Below, piece by piece: positions 1 to 12,060 of a stretch of 64,000 nucleotides of DNA; within the stretch, counting starts at the first letter, position 1; each line of letters begins with the position of its first letter. Below the pieces are notes generated by a model. It searched no databases, was not told the origin of the DNA, and was given only the letters and a program-made list of their open reading frames with translations. The stretch is from Alitta virens (lineage: Eukaryota; Annelida; Polychaeta; Phyllodocida; Nereididae): positions 11,948,162-12,012,161 of the forward strand of contig OW028581.1 in NCBI GenBank assembly GCA_932294295.1, read 5' to 3'. The position numbers and the translations under genes are program-made.

Positions 1-483
1 AAAATCGTCAAAAACTGTTAGGGGATCGAGCGGTCTGCCCAGAACATGTTTTATGCACACAATTCAGCTCATCTCCCCTGCCCTTATTTGCATTGCCATT
101 ACAGACCTGCAAAGCCCAATAGCTATGTTTTCCTATAGCCAAATTCTTGCAAGGATGGGCAGAGTGGCTTTATAGCCTGTTGAACTGCCCTTTTCACCCC
201 AATCCCAAGGGGGAGGGTATTGGGGCAAACAACTAAAGTGGGCAGTTGAGTAATACTGCCCTTCTAACCCAGAGAGCTCCACCAGCGCTGCTGAAAAATG
301 TGTATTTCACAAAGGTTGCCAAGTATAAATTCCAATTTATTTTTATCCTTTTTATATTTTTTGGTCAGCATGGGCACTTTTCATGGACTACATCCCAGCT
401 GGATATTCATGAAATGGCAAATTGGAGATGCCGTGTATGTTGGGGCAAATAAAAATAAAAATACCCATGGGGTAAATGTGTAA
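1..483. other. No gene or repeat recognised
   Basis: AT-rich DNA with only short open frames that lack family resemblance, plausible splice structure or composition bias. Nothing supportable is seen here. Confidence 0.6.
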
Positions 484-645
484 CATGGCGTGGACTCCAA
501 GCCTTATCATCTCATCACGTTACATTTATACCAGCTGCAGGCAGATGTAATGATAAACTGATAAAGCATGGAGCTCATTCCATGCAGTTACCAATGGTTG
601 GTGTCACTGGCTTGACTCGGCATAGACACCAAGTGACTTTCTCAG
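484..645 (-). repeat. SINE fragments, two pieces in opposite orientation
   Basis: Positions 484-527 match, on +, the 3' end of the window's SINE family (the segment read as CTTATCATCTCATCA). From 531 the same 3' end recurs on the minus strand, starting with CCAGCTGCAGGCAGATGTAA and running to the body word CATAGACACCAAG. No tRNA-like head is present, so both pieces are 5'-truncated. The two may be independent insertions. Orientation and family are inferred by comparison with the full-length copy at 29825-30086. Confidence 0.6.
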
Positions 646-1239
646 TTCGAAAACAAATTAGCAATATAAAGACACATTTCGTGCACTCAGGAGGTATAAT
701 CAGATTTCCTGTGCAACTTAAGTAGCATTCTTTAAAGGGAAAGATTGTGCTCAAACTGGCTTGTAATTCCGGGAGAAATTAACTCAAGTTTAATTGAAAA
801 CTAACAATAATGACATTTATCACTGATTAATTCGAGGATGAGGCTTTCATTAAGCTAAATGAGAGATTTAGGATTAGATTGGAATTAAAGGGAGAGTACC
901 TACTACTGAATAAATATTCAATTTCATTTGACAGCTCATAGAAGACTTCAAATAAAGCTTTATCAATTTAGACAAACGAATTTTAAAATTTTGCAAAAGG
1001 AAATAAAGAACCATGCATATAATATTTTTGCTAAATGGACTGATTTCTCAAATTTTTTGATTCAGTGCATTTTTAAAAAAAAAGGACTGAAAACTACAAA
1101 TAAAGTTATAAGATATACGGCCAAAAGGAAGTAATTCAACTAATGTGATGCCTCATATTACTTAATGCTTCTATGCACTTATGTTTATTGAACTACAGTG
1201 GAACTCCCCCAAACGATAACAAAACCTCACAACTGATAC
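646..1239. other. No gene or repeat recognised
   Basis: AT-rich sequence. The 68-codon open frame near 928-1134 is lysine/asparagine rich, as expected of random AT-rich DNA, and is not called. Confidence 0.6.
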
Positions 1240-1242
1240 CTT

Positions 1243-1531
1243 AGTTTGTAGATAGATAGATATAGATAGATATGAGAAGTGCAGCCCACTAAGGCAAATT
1301 CTTGCTGCTATCAAGGGTTGATTGATGAGGTGAAAGAGAGGAGAGTCCACCCATTTTACAAATTTACTCCATGAGCGGGATCTTTTACTTGCCTCCGCAT
1401 AGACACTGAGTACAAGGGACCGCCAATCTAACGTCTCATCCGAAGGTTGCCCGGGCCTGGGATTGAACCCGGGTCCTCAAGAGGAGCAGGCGAACGTCTT
1501 ACCACTAGAGCACCCAGCTGCTGGTGGCGCA
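1243..1531 (-). repeat. tRNA-headed SINE, full copy with (TATC)n tail
   Basis: Read on the minus strand, the copy starts with a tRNA-like head near 1531: an A-box-like GCTCTAGTGGTAAGACG and a B box GGGTTCAATCC whose complement lies at 1460-1470. It continues through a body containing GAGACGTTAGATTGG and GTGTCTATGCGGAGGCAAG and ends in a (TATC)n tail at 1249-1275. The head/body/tetranucleotide-tail structure is that of a tRNA-derived SINE, transcribed by RNA polymerase III from its internal promoter and mobilised by a LINE. Its 3' segment before the tail differs from that of the 29.8-kb copy, so two 3' subfamilies exist. Confidence 0.75.
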
Positions 1532-1690
1532 ATGGTACTTCAAATCAATCAGTCTGAGTCTGAGACTGACGTGTTGGTTGCACGGGACGTTAAACTGGTG
1601 GTCTAGGTGTCTGTGTTGGGACAAGAAATATGGTGTGGACTCCAAGCAGCCTTATCATCTCATCATTACATCTGCCTCTGGCAATTAGAC
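1525..1690 (+). repeat. SINE copy, head-to-head with the previous one
   Basis: The plus strand starts with a tRNA-like GGTGGCGCAATGGTA, passes through the family body word GACGTTAAACTGGTGG and ends with the family 3' end (CTTATCATCTCATCATTACA then TCTGCCTCTGGC). The B-box region is degenerate. The copy abuts the minus-strand SINE at 1243-1531, so the two heads face each other. Confidence 0.6.
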
Positions 1691-3280
1691 ATGTAATAGA
1701 TCATGCTGCACACATATGGTAAAATACAGACTATGCAACTTTGGAAAATCGTGCCCAGCAATACATATGTACAAGTGCATGTAACAGCAACTTCATATGA
1801 GATGAACAATTTCATGTGAGAAGAGCAACTTCATTTCTTTGTCAGGACCAGAAATTAATTTTAACCCAACTATGTGACTGTGCACAATTCCAAATGTCGA
1901 TTCTTTTTCCATGAGCTAAAATTGTGCTGACTAGAGTCTGATGAAAACATTCTGATAAGTTGCTTTCGTGGCTCAAAATGCAATAATCATAATCTAGCCT
2001 AACTCAGAAACTGGTGTAATCAGAGATAATGATCACTTGATAAGTTGATATTACATTTTCAAAGTGTGATGACACTTGTGAAATAATTTCATTCCATATG
2101 CATGCTCCCTAAAATATTTTGTCATTTGGAGTAGATCGGTAAAAAGTCATGTTATATACAAAAATGATCATCAATCGTAATTTTCTTAATATTTCCTGTT
2201 ATACCACATTATCGCAATTTTGCTTTTAACAACCATTTCATAGCATAAAAATTACTTTATTAAACTCTGTTTCATCATAATTACAATATCAAGTTAATAC
2301 ACATGTAATTATAATCACAATATCACAATATGTAAATTCTTTATCGTTAATTTGTACAAGCTCGATAAGCATTTATGATTTTTCTGTTAATAAAAAAAAA
2401 AAAAAAAAAAGAGAAACAACAATTGACTACATGAACGTCCTAATTAAGTGTCAAAGTGTCATGTATGTTATGTATGGCTTGACAAAATTAATGAAAAGAT
2501 GATAAGTTGGCAGAAGTAATTATGATCAACAGTCCAAAGTGCAATGAAGTTAATGGGTGGGGTCCATGACTTTGCCCATGTGAAGCGAGAAAAGCAGAGA
2601 TGTGATTCGATCTTCACTTTCAGTTGTTATATGTTCTCCGATTACATCAGCAAGACTATAGTTTTCCCTACCTCATCACAAGTATCAAATATGCTCCAAA
2701 GTAGAGCGGAAAATCTAGGAAGAAAGTCCCATATCCCTGGGTTAGGAGGTGTTGAATATATTGATCAGTCAAGGCAGATCAGAGGTTAGCGGTGTCCCAG
2801 CAGTCATTTTCTTCGAAGGCTATATATATTCATCAAACCACTTGAGGAGCCTGGGGGATGAATCTGGGATGAATTATCTTATTTTAGGAGCACTCCTTCA
2901 TCAGAATAAGATCCGAGAGACTGGACTCCGGTCGAGGATCGATTCCAATCAATCGCAAATTCTCCAAACACCTCGACGGAGTGTCAGACTCGTAATGAGT
3001 AAATCTAAAGATCAGCCGACAGGGCTTGTAAGATACTTCAAATCTATATTGGTTTTCTGGTTTTCTGAGAGTAAGTCTTTGGCATAGCAGTTGTAATTTG
3101 GTAATTCTGTCTAATAATCTGCATGTGACCACTGAATTTTGGAGTCTCCAAAATATTACCAAAAATTAAGACCATCTCTGAGTCACCTCCATGACAAGTA
3201 AATTAAGTTTGAAATTGATAACAAGGACTTTTTGGCTCCCTCGATGCTATTGGTTTAAAACTTAGTTGGCTTATATTACA
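1691..3280. other. No gene recognised; poly(A) run
   Basis: AT-rich. A run of about 19 A lies at 2392-2410. The overlapping open frames around 2544-3162 occupy both strands and resemble nothing I know. Confidence 0.55.
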
Positions 3281-3488
3281 AGCTGCCAAAGGCAGACGTA
3301 ATGATGAGCTGACAAGGCTTGGAGTCTCACCCATGTTACACATTTACCCCATGTGTGGGATAATTCAATAAGCATAGACACCAAATACAAGGCACTTCTA
3401 ATTTATCTTTTAAAGCGTCCAGCTGAATGTAGCCCTGGGACCATCAGCAGAGCTGGCCTGGATCTTAACCACTAGGCCACTTAGCTGA
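3281..3488 (-). repeat. SINE copy, degenerate head
   Basis: The minus-strand SINE has a tRNA-like A box (GTGGCCTAGTGGTTAAGATC, complement near 3460-3480) followed by the family body and 3' end. On + it therefore begins AGCTGCCAAAGGCAGACGTA. The B-box region is eroded and the body has small indels. A short further 3'-end-like word lies near 3605-3640. Confidence 0.65.
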
Positions 3489-4861
3489 GTTTTGGCACAG
3501 AGCATTTAACAGTGTCAATTATTGAGGGCAGCACATTTGAATAGAAATCAATCACTTTTGGGATGCCAACAGCATTTCTCTGTCCGTTCTGCATGTGAGC
3601 TTCATCTCGTAACATCATTACGTTTGCCATCAAAATCTAAACAGGCAAGCACCATAGCCTGTACTGAATACACCTAAGCCTAAGACATGGCAGTCTAAAC
3701 AAGTGAAACCATACGTTAAATACTGACAAAAAACTCACATAATTTCCTTCTAAATCAAAACACAGTAAAAGCTCATTGCTTCTCATCAAAAATTCAGAGG
3801 GAGTCGGATTTTCTGGAGGGATATATGGACAGCCTTGTTTTCCATGCAAAATTAATGTCATGACTTCACCTGCTATGCGCCTGCAGTGTCACAGTTCATG
3901 ATGACGGTCATATGTCTCAGTGATATAACTTCAGCATCACCGACAGAGCATTTTTGTGGCAGTCACAAGTAATGGTGAGTTTAACCCCACACAAAGATAC
4001 AGTGTACATGCTGTGCAATATCACCCATGAGTGGGGTGTTTCAAATTATAAGTGCAAAATTATATCAATTATAATATCTAGCAACCTCAACTTGACTTTT
4101 AATATAGTTGTATTCAAAGAATGATTAGTATATGAATACAATTATAGAAGTTCAACACGCGAACTTCAATGCATGATGCAAATTTTAGTTTAATGCCTTT
4201 CCTGATCTTCAGTATTCCAAGAACATTTTTATTTTTTTCATATTTATTTTTTATGTATATTGTGTTACTGCTATGAAGCTTTGTAATTGTCACTAAGTAT
4301 GATCAGCTGGCAGAAGCAGGCCAAATTTTGCACAAATTAATAGTAGGCATGCTACCATATCGCAGGCTCCATTGATCAAATGCACCATTTTTAAGGTTTC
4401 CAGTTGTTATAAAAACACAGACCGATGAATCAATTTCCAACCAAAAACCAATCGAATCTCAATTAGCAATTTCGACTTGTCAGATTAACGAAAGCTCAAA
4501 CGAACATTCAGAAAACTTTGCCCAAAATATTTTTCTTAAAACTAGCCAAGCAAAATCCAATCTTAATTTGGCTTTATTCGTCCTCAAGATCATGTTGATC
4601 AAATAATTCAATTTTGAAACCAGAAACATAATTAATTTGCCAAGAGCAGACAAAAACAAATTTTTTTGGCAAGTCGTTAGTGATTGTGACATTAAACCTC
4701 ATTTTGTCCTTGTTGCTGGGAGTCTTTTTTGAGAATTGGAAACTGCTTAAACATGATTAACTGCCACCTGTGGAGATTGTTTTCCAACATACACAAAACT
4801 ATATAATTCAGTTCATCCCTGTACCAAGAGAGAGCCTTTTCACCACAGAACAAATGCAACC
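3489..4861. other. No gene or clear repeat
   Basis: AT-rich sequence without a convincing coding region. A possible 40-bp SINE 3'-end relic lies near 3600-3640. Nothing else was recognised. Confidence 0.55.
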
Positions 4862-4945
4862 AGCAGCCTAATTGATTGACTGATTAATTGATTGATTGAT
4901 TGATTGGTTGGTTGGTTGGTTGATTGGTTGACTTATTGGTTGATA
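4862..4945. repeat. (TTGA)n/(TTGG)n tetranucleotide repeat
   Basis: Runs of TTGATTGATTGA pass into TTGGTTGGTTGG and back to TTGA-like units. A poly(T) stretch follows near 4980-4996. It is a simple repeat with no coding meaning. Confidence 0.9.
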
Positions 4946-5900
4946 TTTCTTTCTGTGTTACGTTTTCTTTGTCTTTCTTTTTTTTTTTTTTTTTTACTTT
5001 CTTTCGTCTCCGTTGTGTGAATGACACTAGAGTAGTGACGCAATGCAATGACAAAAAGTATTCTTGAATACAACAACCAAGACCACCATTTTGTATTATA
5101 AAGCAAGTTTCCCATCTGCTAAACTTTCTTTTGTCAGAGAGCAGTGCCAGAGACTTCTGAATATTTTCTTACTTTTACACTTTTTGCAGCTTGTGTTAAT
5201 CTTGTACTGGCCACTGGATCATTCGGGGGCTTCTTTTGACACCAGGCAGAGTTCAGGGCAGTACATTTATATTCTGGAGATCAAACGAACCTAAAACCAA
5301 GTTTCCTTGAAGTCAATAAAGGCTCAGAAATCAGGATATGGGGGGAGTCGGTGTAAAAGCTCTGTATTTCAGTCACAATGGCTAAAAACCCCAGTCGTTA
5401 ATTGATCTGGGAATCTATGGGACAAGGTCTTAGTACTTTAGCATTGATAATTTTACTGCTGCTTGCTGAGAAACTAAAATCAATAGCCTGCCTTACTCTG
5501 CCTAATTCCCACCCCTTTGTGAATCATTGGGAGTCGATAGAAAGAGTACTAATGGCTGATAAACACACAAAGGGATCATAAACTCAAATATAAGGTTCAC
5601 CAAAGGTTTAGAGACAAGACCTTTGGATATTGAATCCATTATTTACACTTTATCAAGGTCAGACAGTGTAAATATTATTGACAGAACTGCAATTTCTTTA
5701 TTGACTGATGGCATCATCATTGTGATAGCAAAGTGGTAAATTTTGTGTGCCCAATGAGCTGTAAAGGCTTCAAATGCACGAATGGTGATATTAATGTTGT
5801 CTATAGTGATTAGGTTTAATATTGTCTTTAACCGTTACAATAATTCTATAACACAATGACATATAAACATTTTAATGTAATCCTAATGGATGTATGTTTC
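4946..5900. other. No gene recognised
   Basis: AT-rich DNA after the poly(T) tract. Open frames of about 60-76 codons are present, but none is credible. Confidence 0.55.
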
Positions 5901-5908
5901 CACAATTA

Positions 5909-6050
5909 CCCAGATAGATGAGATGCCACATAATTTTACAGCATACCAGGTCAGCTCGACATCCATCCGATGTCTATCAAACATGAGCGAGCTGGGCTAA
6001 CGTTGAGCCATGTTGTCCACGAAGAGCGGTTGATAGGTTCATCAAAAAGG
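5909..6050. repeat. Fragment of the CCCAGATAG inverted-repeat family
   Basis: CCCAGATAGATGAG near 5910 is followed by CATCC/GATGTC-rich sequence and GGGCTAACGTTGAGCC. This vocabulary matches the inverted-repeat MITEs at 7.0, 12.1, 21.2, 57 and 61.7 kb. The copy is too diverged to place ends. Confidence 0.4.
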
Positions 6051-6162
6051 ATTTTGGCACAAAAACGTATTTTGGACATTAGTTTTTCATAATATGGACC
6101 ATTAGACATGAAGCTTTTCTTATTTCCTCATTATGTCTGCTCTTCATATGGCTTGGCTGCCA

Positions 6163-6346
6163 TAGATAGATAGATAGATAGATAGATAGACAGATAGACA
6201 GATAGATAGATAGACAGATAGACAGATAGATAGATAGACAGATAGACAGACTGATAGATAGATAGATTGATAGATAGATAGTATCGATAGATAGACAGAT
6301 AGATAGATAGACAGGTAGATAAGTAGATAGGTAGATAGGTAGATAG
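6163..6346. repeat. (GATA)n/(GACA)n microsatellite
   Basis: About 180 bp of GATA units is interspersed with GACA and a few substitutions. The 81-codon open frame across it is a repeat artefact. The long GATA/TATC arrays of this window could descend from tails of the local SINE family, which ends in TATC. Confidence 0.95.
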
Positions 6347-6925
6347 AAATATTTTAAGGATAAACCTATTAAACACTTACAGTTATCTACTATAGAGCCC
6401 TCTTGTTAATGAGGCTAAAACACTACCATTAAAAACTATGAATAGTGGCTAGCATGAAACAACCTTCTTTCATTCTACAACCCATTGTTTACATAATTGA
6501 CTAGCATTGAGCATCTTTGCTTAACAATGCCATTTTCTCATGATGCAGGAGTCCTGGGACTGAAGATAAAACTGGGCAGATCCTAGCAAGACTTTACTCA
6601 CAAAGATGCTATAGTCTCAGCAGCCCGCATCACTCCATCAATCTCCTGAGCTGTGAGGCCATAACAAGGTACCAGTACAAGCACAAGGCCACGCTTATAA
6701 TGAATTGGTTCCTTGCAACTTGAAGGTGTGCTTGTGAAGGGCTGAGATGTTGGTGCTTGTCAACAGCAAACTTGAAAAGACAATCTAGAAGCATTAGATA
6801 CCCCGCAAATATTTTTCCATGGTCAGACACAAACTTGTTATTCATGGTCAGACAGATAGATTATTGTGAGATTTTGAGGTGTCTCAAACAAATAAGGCAT
6901 ATTAAAGAATATATATATAGATAAC
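6347..6925. other. No gene recognised
   Basis: Unique AT-rich sequence. Nothing recognisable. Confidence 0.55.
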
Positions 6926-7335
6926 ATGCCACAACAGGCCCAACATCCCTTATAACACGCTATGTTGGCACGATATTGGCCAAATGATGGTCTGACGTTG
7001 CCAACATAGGGCCGACATCAAAACGCTGTCAGATGCCATCTTGGATCAACATCGTACGTTGGCTCAATGTTTGCGTACAACCCAGATAGCATTCCAAATC
7101 ATAACATCGGTATAACGTCGGCGATGTTGATGCGATGTTGTAATGACAGTGACCAACATGGAAATGATGCTGGCTGATTTTGAATGCTATCTGGGAATAC
7201 TGATTCCTAGATAGCATTAGAAATCAGGACAACATTGTTTCAACACTGGCCGCAATGGGCCAACGCCCCACCGATGTCGGCTGATGTCGTGCCGATACTG
7301 AGCCAGTCTAGCATGTTTTGAAGGTTGGCCAGATT
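6926..7335. repeat. Cluster of three related MITE-like modules
   Basis: Module 1 (about 6926-7075) is rich in GGCCAACAT/GATGTTGG words. Module 2 (7081-7195, 115 bp) is clean: it starts CCCAGATAGCATTCCAAATC and ends with the near-complement TTTGAATGCTATCTGGG. Module 3 (about 7208-7330) starts TAGATAGCATTAGAAATC. Short non-coding sequence with terminal inverted repeats is the signature of a MITE. No clear target-site duplication flanks module 2, so the superfamily is not assigned. Confidence 0.7.
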
Positions 7336-7930
7336 TTGGCCCAGTGTTTCATGCTAGCTACAAGGGCATTTAAAAAAAATTATCCCATTGGATGTCTGAG
7401 AATATGGTAGCATTCTGTCTGTCAGTTTGCAGGCTATTTGGAATCGGTGTTGCAATAAAGTTTACAGCGTATGAATATTTTTGGGTGTGACTTTTCAAGC
7501 ATTCTAGCAAGACTTCGTATATTGTGAGCAAAAGCAAAGTTAAAAAAAGCCAAAACGTTAATGCATGATGTGAAGGTCAATGAGAAAGAAACACCACATG
7601 TTCTGGATTGTTTTCATTATTTTGTAGCATGAAATTACAGTTTGATTGTTTGCAGCATATTTTTGTCTGTTCGAAAAACATTAAATCATATATCATGCAG
7701 ACATGTAAATCAAGACATTCACCAAAAAACAGTAATTATTTCACGTTTATTGCTTTTTCATAGATGCAATGTAAAGATTTATGATAAAGATAACAAATGG
7801 TATTGCTCATAATTCATATACAAATATATGCCTTAACTGTAATGCATTTTTGCAGGAGACATTCGAGTCCTCTCATTTTCATAGTGTAATGTTTTCTCAC
7901 TGATTCAACACATAATCAGCTAATATAAAC
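7336..7930. other. No gene recognised
   Basis: AT-rich unique sequence without recognisable features. Confidence 0.55.
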
Positions 7931-7934
7931 AAGG

Positions 7935-7992
7935 CACCTGAAGCAGATGTAATGATGAGATGATAAGAACCAACATCCTAATCAATGTTACA
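7935..7992 (-). repeat. SINE 3'-end fragment
   Basis: CAGATGTAATGATGAGATGA, followed by TAAGAACC and an ATGTTACA word, is the family 3' end on the minus strand. Only about 58 bp is left. Confidence 0.6.
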
Positions 7993-8525
7993 AGTCTAAT
8001 AATTATTGAGTAATAACTGAAATGAAAAACTAACTTAAACTTTTTTTTCAATATTGTTCTCCATAAGAAAGTTAGCCATCACACTATCAAACTGGGCTGA
8101 CCAGGAACACTACAGTACAGTGCCTGATCCTGTGCCTGCAGGCAATTCCAACACAGCTAGCTACTGCGGCTATAGAGGTTTGCGAGAACACCTGGGTAAC
8201 CTATCAAAAAAAAACTTTAGCCTCAGGTCAACTGGCTGAAAGCCCCAAATGCCAAAAAGCTCCGGGAAAGGATTAAGCGGCTCTGATGTTTCACAGCACA
8301 CAATGTAAAAAGTCCAGATCATCCTTCTACCTGGCTTGCCGGTTAATACAACAAAGTAAACCTTTTAACTAGTGCAGCCTAAACATGTTATTTTGGTAAA
8401 ATGTGTTGGGAATATAAATTAATGGTGAATTATTGTAGCTTTTACCTGTATGTGAGACAAATATGCGCTTCACATATTCATGTTACTGCATCTGTAATGG
8501 CGATGGTCTTGGTGACAGAGCAGGA
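7993..8525. other. No gene recognised
   Basis: Unique sequence. The 61-codon frame at 8054-8239 has no recognisable features. Confidence 0.5.
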
Positions 8526-8561
8526 GTAGTACTAGTATATTAGTAGTGTAGTAGTAGTAGT

Positions 8562-8597
<36 letters not shown>

Positions 8598-8706
8598 ATA
8601 GTAGTAGTAATAGTAATAGTAGTAGTAATAGTAATAGTAGTAGTAGTAGTAGTAGTAGAAGTAGTAGAAGTAGTTGCAGCAGCCGCAGTAGTAGTAGCAA
8701 TAGTAA

Positions 8707-8744
<38 letters not shown>

Positions 8745-8830
8745 ATGTAGTAGTGGTAGTAGTAGTAGTAGTAGTAATAGTAGTAGTTATTGCAACAGAA
8801 CTGTAGCAGCATTGGTAGCAGTAGTAAACG
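8526..8830. repeat. (GTA)n trinucleotide array
   Basis: About 300 bp of GTA units with ATA and GCA variants. Open frames of poly-Leu, poly-Tyr and poly-Thr on the minus strand are artefacts of the triplet repeat. Confidence 0.95.
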
Positions 8831-9355
8831 TTTCATGACCTCTAAACTTTCTGAAGTCGAGGTGTTCCTTTAAGTAGAGACAGTTAAGGGAGAATCAAAG
8901 ATCATTGTCTGGTCTCTTAAGATACTGCCTGATCTATATTTGCTTATCCTGGTAGCCAAAGACCAGCTGGAGCCGACATTCTACTTCCTGTTGCTTGTGG
9001 GCCAGACTGGGCAAAGTTAAAGAAATCAGAAGGTACACATGACATATTTATGGACAGCTTATGGACAGATTACACTAAGTCCAAATTCAGTTTTTCACAT
9101 TCGTCTATCGGAAACAACGCGCACAGAATTATTGATATTATATATAGCTTTTATTGACACTTTTTCATATCAGAAAAGATACATATGTCACATATCTACT
9201 CACTACGTCTATCTAAAACTACATCTACAAAAATCTGATGTACAAGTTCTCATTATTTTATACATAATATACAGCTTAACATTTAAGGTCCCAGTTGCCA
9301 CAATTTGATGTTTTCTGGACAGAGTCCTGCTCTTAAACATTCAGTATTAAGGCAA
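8831..9355. other. No gene recognised
   Basis: Unique sequence up to the (TA)n tract that marks the 3' end of the LINE on the minus strand. Confidence 0.5.
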
Positions 9356-9359
9356 AATA

Positions 9360-11120
9360 ATATATATATATATATGTACATAAAAGATAGCAAATAAAAT
9401 CACAGATCAAATCACAAATACTGATTATAATATCAATATTAGATTAAAATTTTACAAAACTATACACAAATACTGATCATAATATCACAATAAGATTCAA
9501 AATTAACACAAAAAGATAAGAATGTTCACATGTATAAAAAAATAAAAAAGTACCAGGCAACATTGCGCTGACCCTGGCATTTGGCTCTTCTAATTTGTGT
9601 TGACAGTCATGTCAGGGACTGTCATATCGGAGGAGCCCAGTTGTAATTAAAGTCTACATTACTTTATTTAGGAAATTACCAAGAGCATATATCATTTCAG
9701 GTTCTTTATTTGACATTAGTGCTTTAAATTGATGTATTTTATCTAAGTTATGGAAATTTGGAATCAGTTTATTTGCTTTTAGGATTAATTGATTTCTTGG
9801 TTCTGCATAATTGTTACAAATTAAGAGACAATGTAGTTCATCTTCTACTTCATTACTATCATATTTATTACATTTTTTTTCTTCTAATGGTATTTTAGGG
9901 GTCTCATGTCTTCCGGTTTCAATTTTGAGGTTATGTGAGCTAAGTCTAAATCTTGCTATGTTATTATAGGTTTTCTTCGGGAGGTTGAGATTTAGATAAG
10001 GTTCAAAGCAATACGTAGTTTTAAATAATTTGTATGTTCTTAGTTTTGGGTGCTTCTCAGAGTCATTTATCTCGCTAAGGATCCTTGATTGTTCACTTTC
10101 ATACAGTTTAAGTTTGATTTCAGAGACCAGAGTCCCTGGCTCCTTTGTTTCCCAACTATTTATATTACATTCATTAATGATGTGTATTGTTTTATTGTAC
10201 CAGTTGGTCTGACCCTTAATGTAGAGAGATTCTTGAATTTTGAGGCATTTATTTAGGATGTCGTAGGATGGCAGTGACATTAATCTTCCCCAGTACTTTA
10301 TCATATTTATCTTCTGTCTAACTATAAGAGGAAACCTGCCTGTCTCAGCATACACAGCTAAGGTTGGGGTTTGTTTTCTAACACCTAATAAACTTTTAAG
10401 ATATCTAATTTGTACTTTCTCCATGTCATTGTGTTGTTTACCCATACACCATAACATGCTATTGTATTCAAGGATAGGTAAAATATAACTATCAAACATC
10501 TTAATAGCAAGTGATGGGGGTATGTAGCCAAGGGAGGGTTTTATTCTACTTTGGAGTGCAAAGAGTGCCTTTTGTGCTTGGTTGACTAGATATTCAGGCA
10601 TTTTATTATGTAGAGTTCTGTGTGAATTCAGGACATGGCCTAGGTATTTGTATGAATTAACAATTTCAATAATTTGGTTGTTGCATCTAAAGTCTACAGT
10701 ACATTTAGACCCAATTTTCATGACTTTAGTTTTAGATGTGTTAACAATAAAGTGCCATTTTGCACAAAAATTATGTAAGGAATCAATGCTATTCTGTAAT
10801 CCAGCAGCAGAGCCAGATATGAGGACTATATCATCTGCATAGAGGAGGTGGGTGAAGTCTGTACTGTTTATTTCTATTCCATCTTTAGAATCTAGGTATT
10901 TAGGAAGATCTGACATAAATTCATTAAACAATTTGGGACTTAAAATTCCCCCTTGTAAGACCCCAAAGATGCTGTCTATAGGGTCACCATATATTCCTTG
11001 TTGATATACTTTGGACTATGCTTTATCAAACATGCTAATAATAATATTAAGCATCTTCTTGCCTATTTTCTGTTTATGAAGTTTGTAGTACAGAGCATTT
11101 CTATTTATATAATCAAATGC
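9360..11120 (-). mobile_element. 5'-truncated LINE (non-LTR retrotransposon)
   Basis: The element runs on the minus strand from an abrupt 5' truncation near 11120, in mid reverse transcriptase, to a (TA)n tract at about 9360-9375. Its coding relic ends at 9654, followed by about 290 bp of AT-rich 3' UTR. The second LINE in this window also ends in a TATATATATT tract, which supports the 3' end. 5' truncation is the usual result of incomplete target-primed reverse transcription. No target-site duplication was found. Confidence 0.85.
9654..11120 (-). pseudogene. LINE reverse transcriptase, partial, one internal stop
   Basis: This is the C-terminal part of a LINE ORF2. The longest uninterrupted stretch is 9654-10931 (425 codons), but the frame extends upstream to about 11120 past one TAG at 11016-11018. 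In order it contains the AFDYINR start of the segment after RT motif A, the motif B region (GVLQGGILSPKLF), motif C (LLYADDIVL, the catalytic Asp pair) and a KTKVMKIG segment. A thumb/connection follows, then a C-terminal Cys/His cluster (KCN, ELHCLLIC) typical of LINE C-termini. Motif A itself and any endonuclease domain are lost through 5' truncation. It shares many short blocks with the LINE at 53.5-56.4 kb (TLAVY.ETG, LRTYK, EVEDE.HCL) and is a sister lineage, not a recent copy. The clade is not assigned. The copy cannot encode a full enzyme. Confidence 0.9.
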
Positions 11121-12055
11121 TTATATATATTGAAACCAACACAACGAGACCTTCTCAACTTTGGACACGACTAATGTTTTCAAAAATTGTATAACATTGA
11201 CAAGAAAATCTGTATGAATTGCACAAAAGATAGGCAACAGAATATATTCAGCGACAAATAGTAGTGAATAGTTGTGCATACTGACACTCCAGACTATTCA
11301 CAAAAAGTGAGGGATATTCGATTTATTAGCAAAATTTCTGAAAATTTAAATAGTTATACCATAACTTGAAAGTAGTGTATTTGGCAAGAACGATACAAAG
11401 TTTACCATAATAGCAGTTACCCCCTGCTCTTAAGTAAACTTCTTTTTTTTTTATACTATTGAAAATGTATTGTGCTGCCCACAAGATCATCATCTGACAC
11501 TTCATCTAACCAAAGTACTGTCCTGTATAGCGTACTGTGTAGACACTTCATTCAAACTCTTTTCAAACGTTTACATTTATTTTCTTTCCCATTTGCTGTA
11601 AGTGCTTAATTTGTGTCTAACCATGTCATTAAAATTCTGACAGGACACACAACTGCTTAAGTAGATGATTTTGTCTATTAGCAACAATGCTCAGCAGACA
11701 CTGTAATTGTCAGTTGACAGTGCTATGCATACAAATTCGGGGAGAGATTCAAGGTCTAAAAGACTTTGCGAGGCCCAGTATCCAGCTCGCTTGTTGGGTG
11801 AGAAGGAGCAGGGCTAATTAAATGCGGCTTTTAGGCTCAGTGCCACGTCTTGCATACACACAAATGCCTTAACCTGATACACCAGGTGGTACAATAATGT
11901 CACTGGTATTACTCTATGCTATGAAGGCATGGAGAGCAATTTGAATAAAAAATAATCTGTTGAACTGCATATACAATTGGATGAAATATTATTCAGACTG
12001 ATGACAGATCCCACTCGGGGAATAAAGTAAGACTGAGTATTTGCATTAGTCCTGA
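11121..12055. other. No gene recognised
   Basis: Unique AT-rich sequence beyond the LINE truncation point. Nothing recognised. Confidence 0.55.
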
Positions 12056-12060
12056 AATTT

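Noticed and set aside
6131..6376. Ser-Ile-Tyr-Leu repeat proteins here and at 26.3, 41.3 and 48.7-49.0 kb
   Set aside because: Translations of (CTAT)n microsatellites.
8470..8836. Poly-Leu, poly-Tyr and poly-Thr open frames
   Set aside because: Artefacts of the (GTA)n array.
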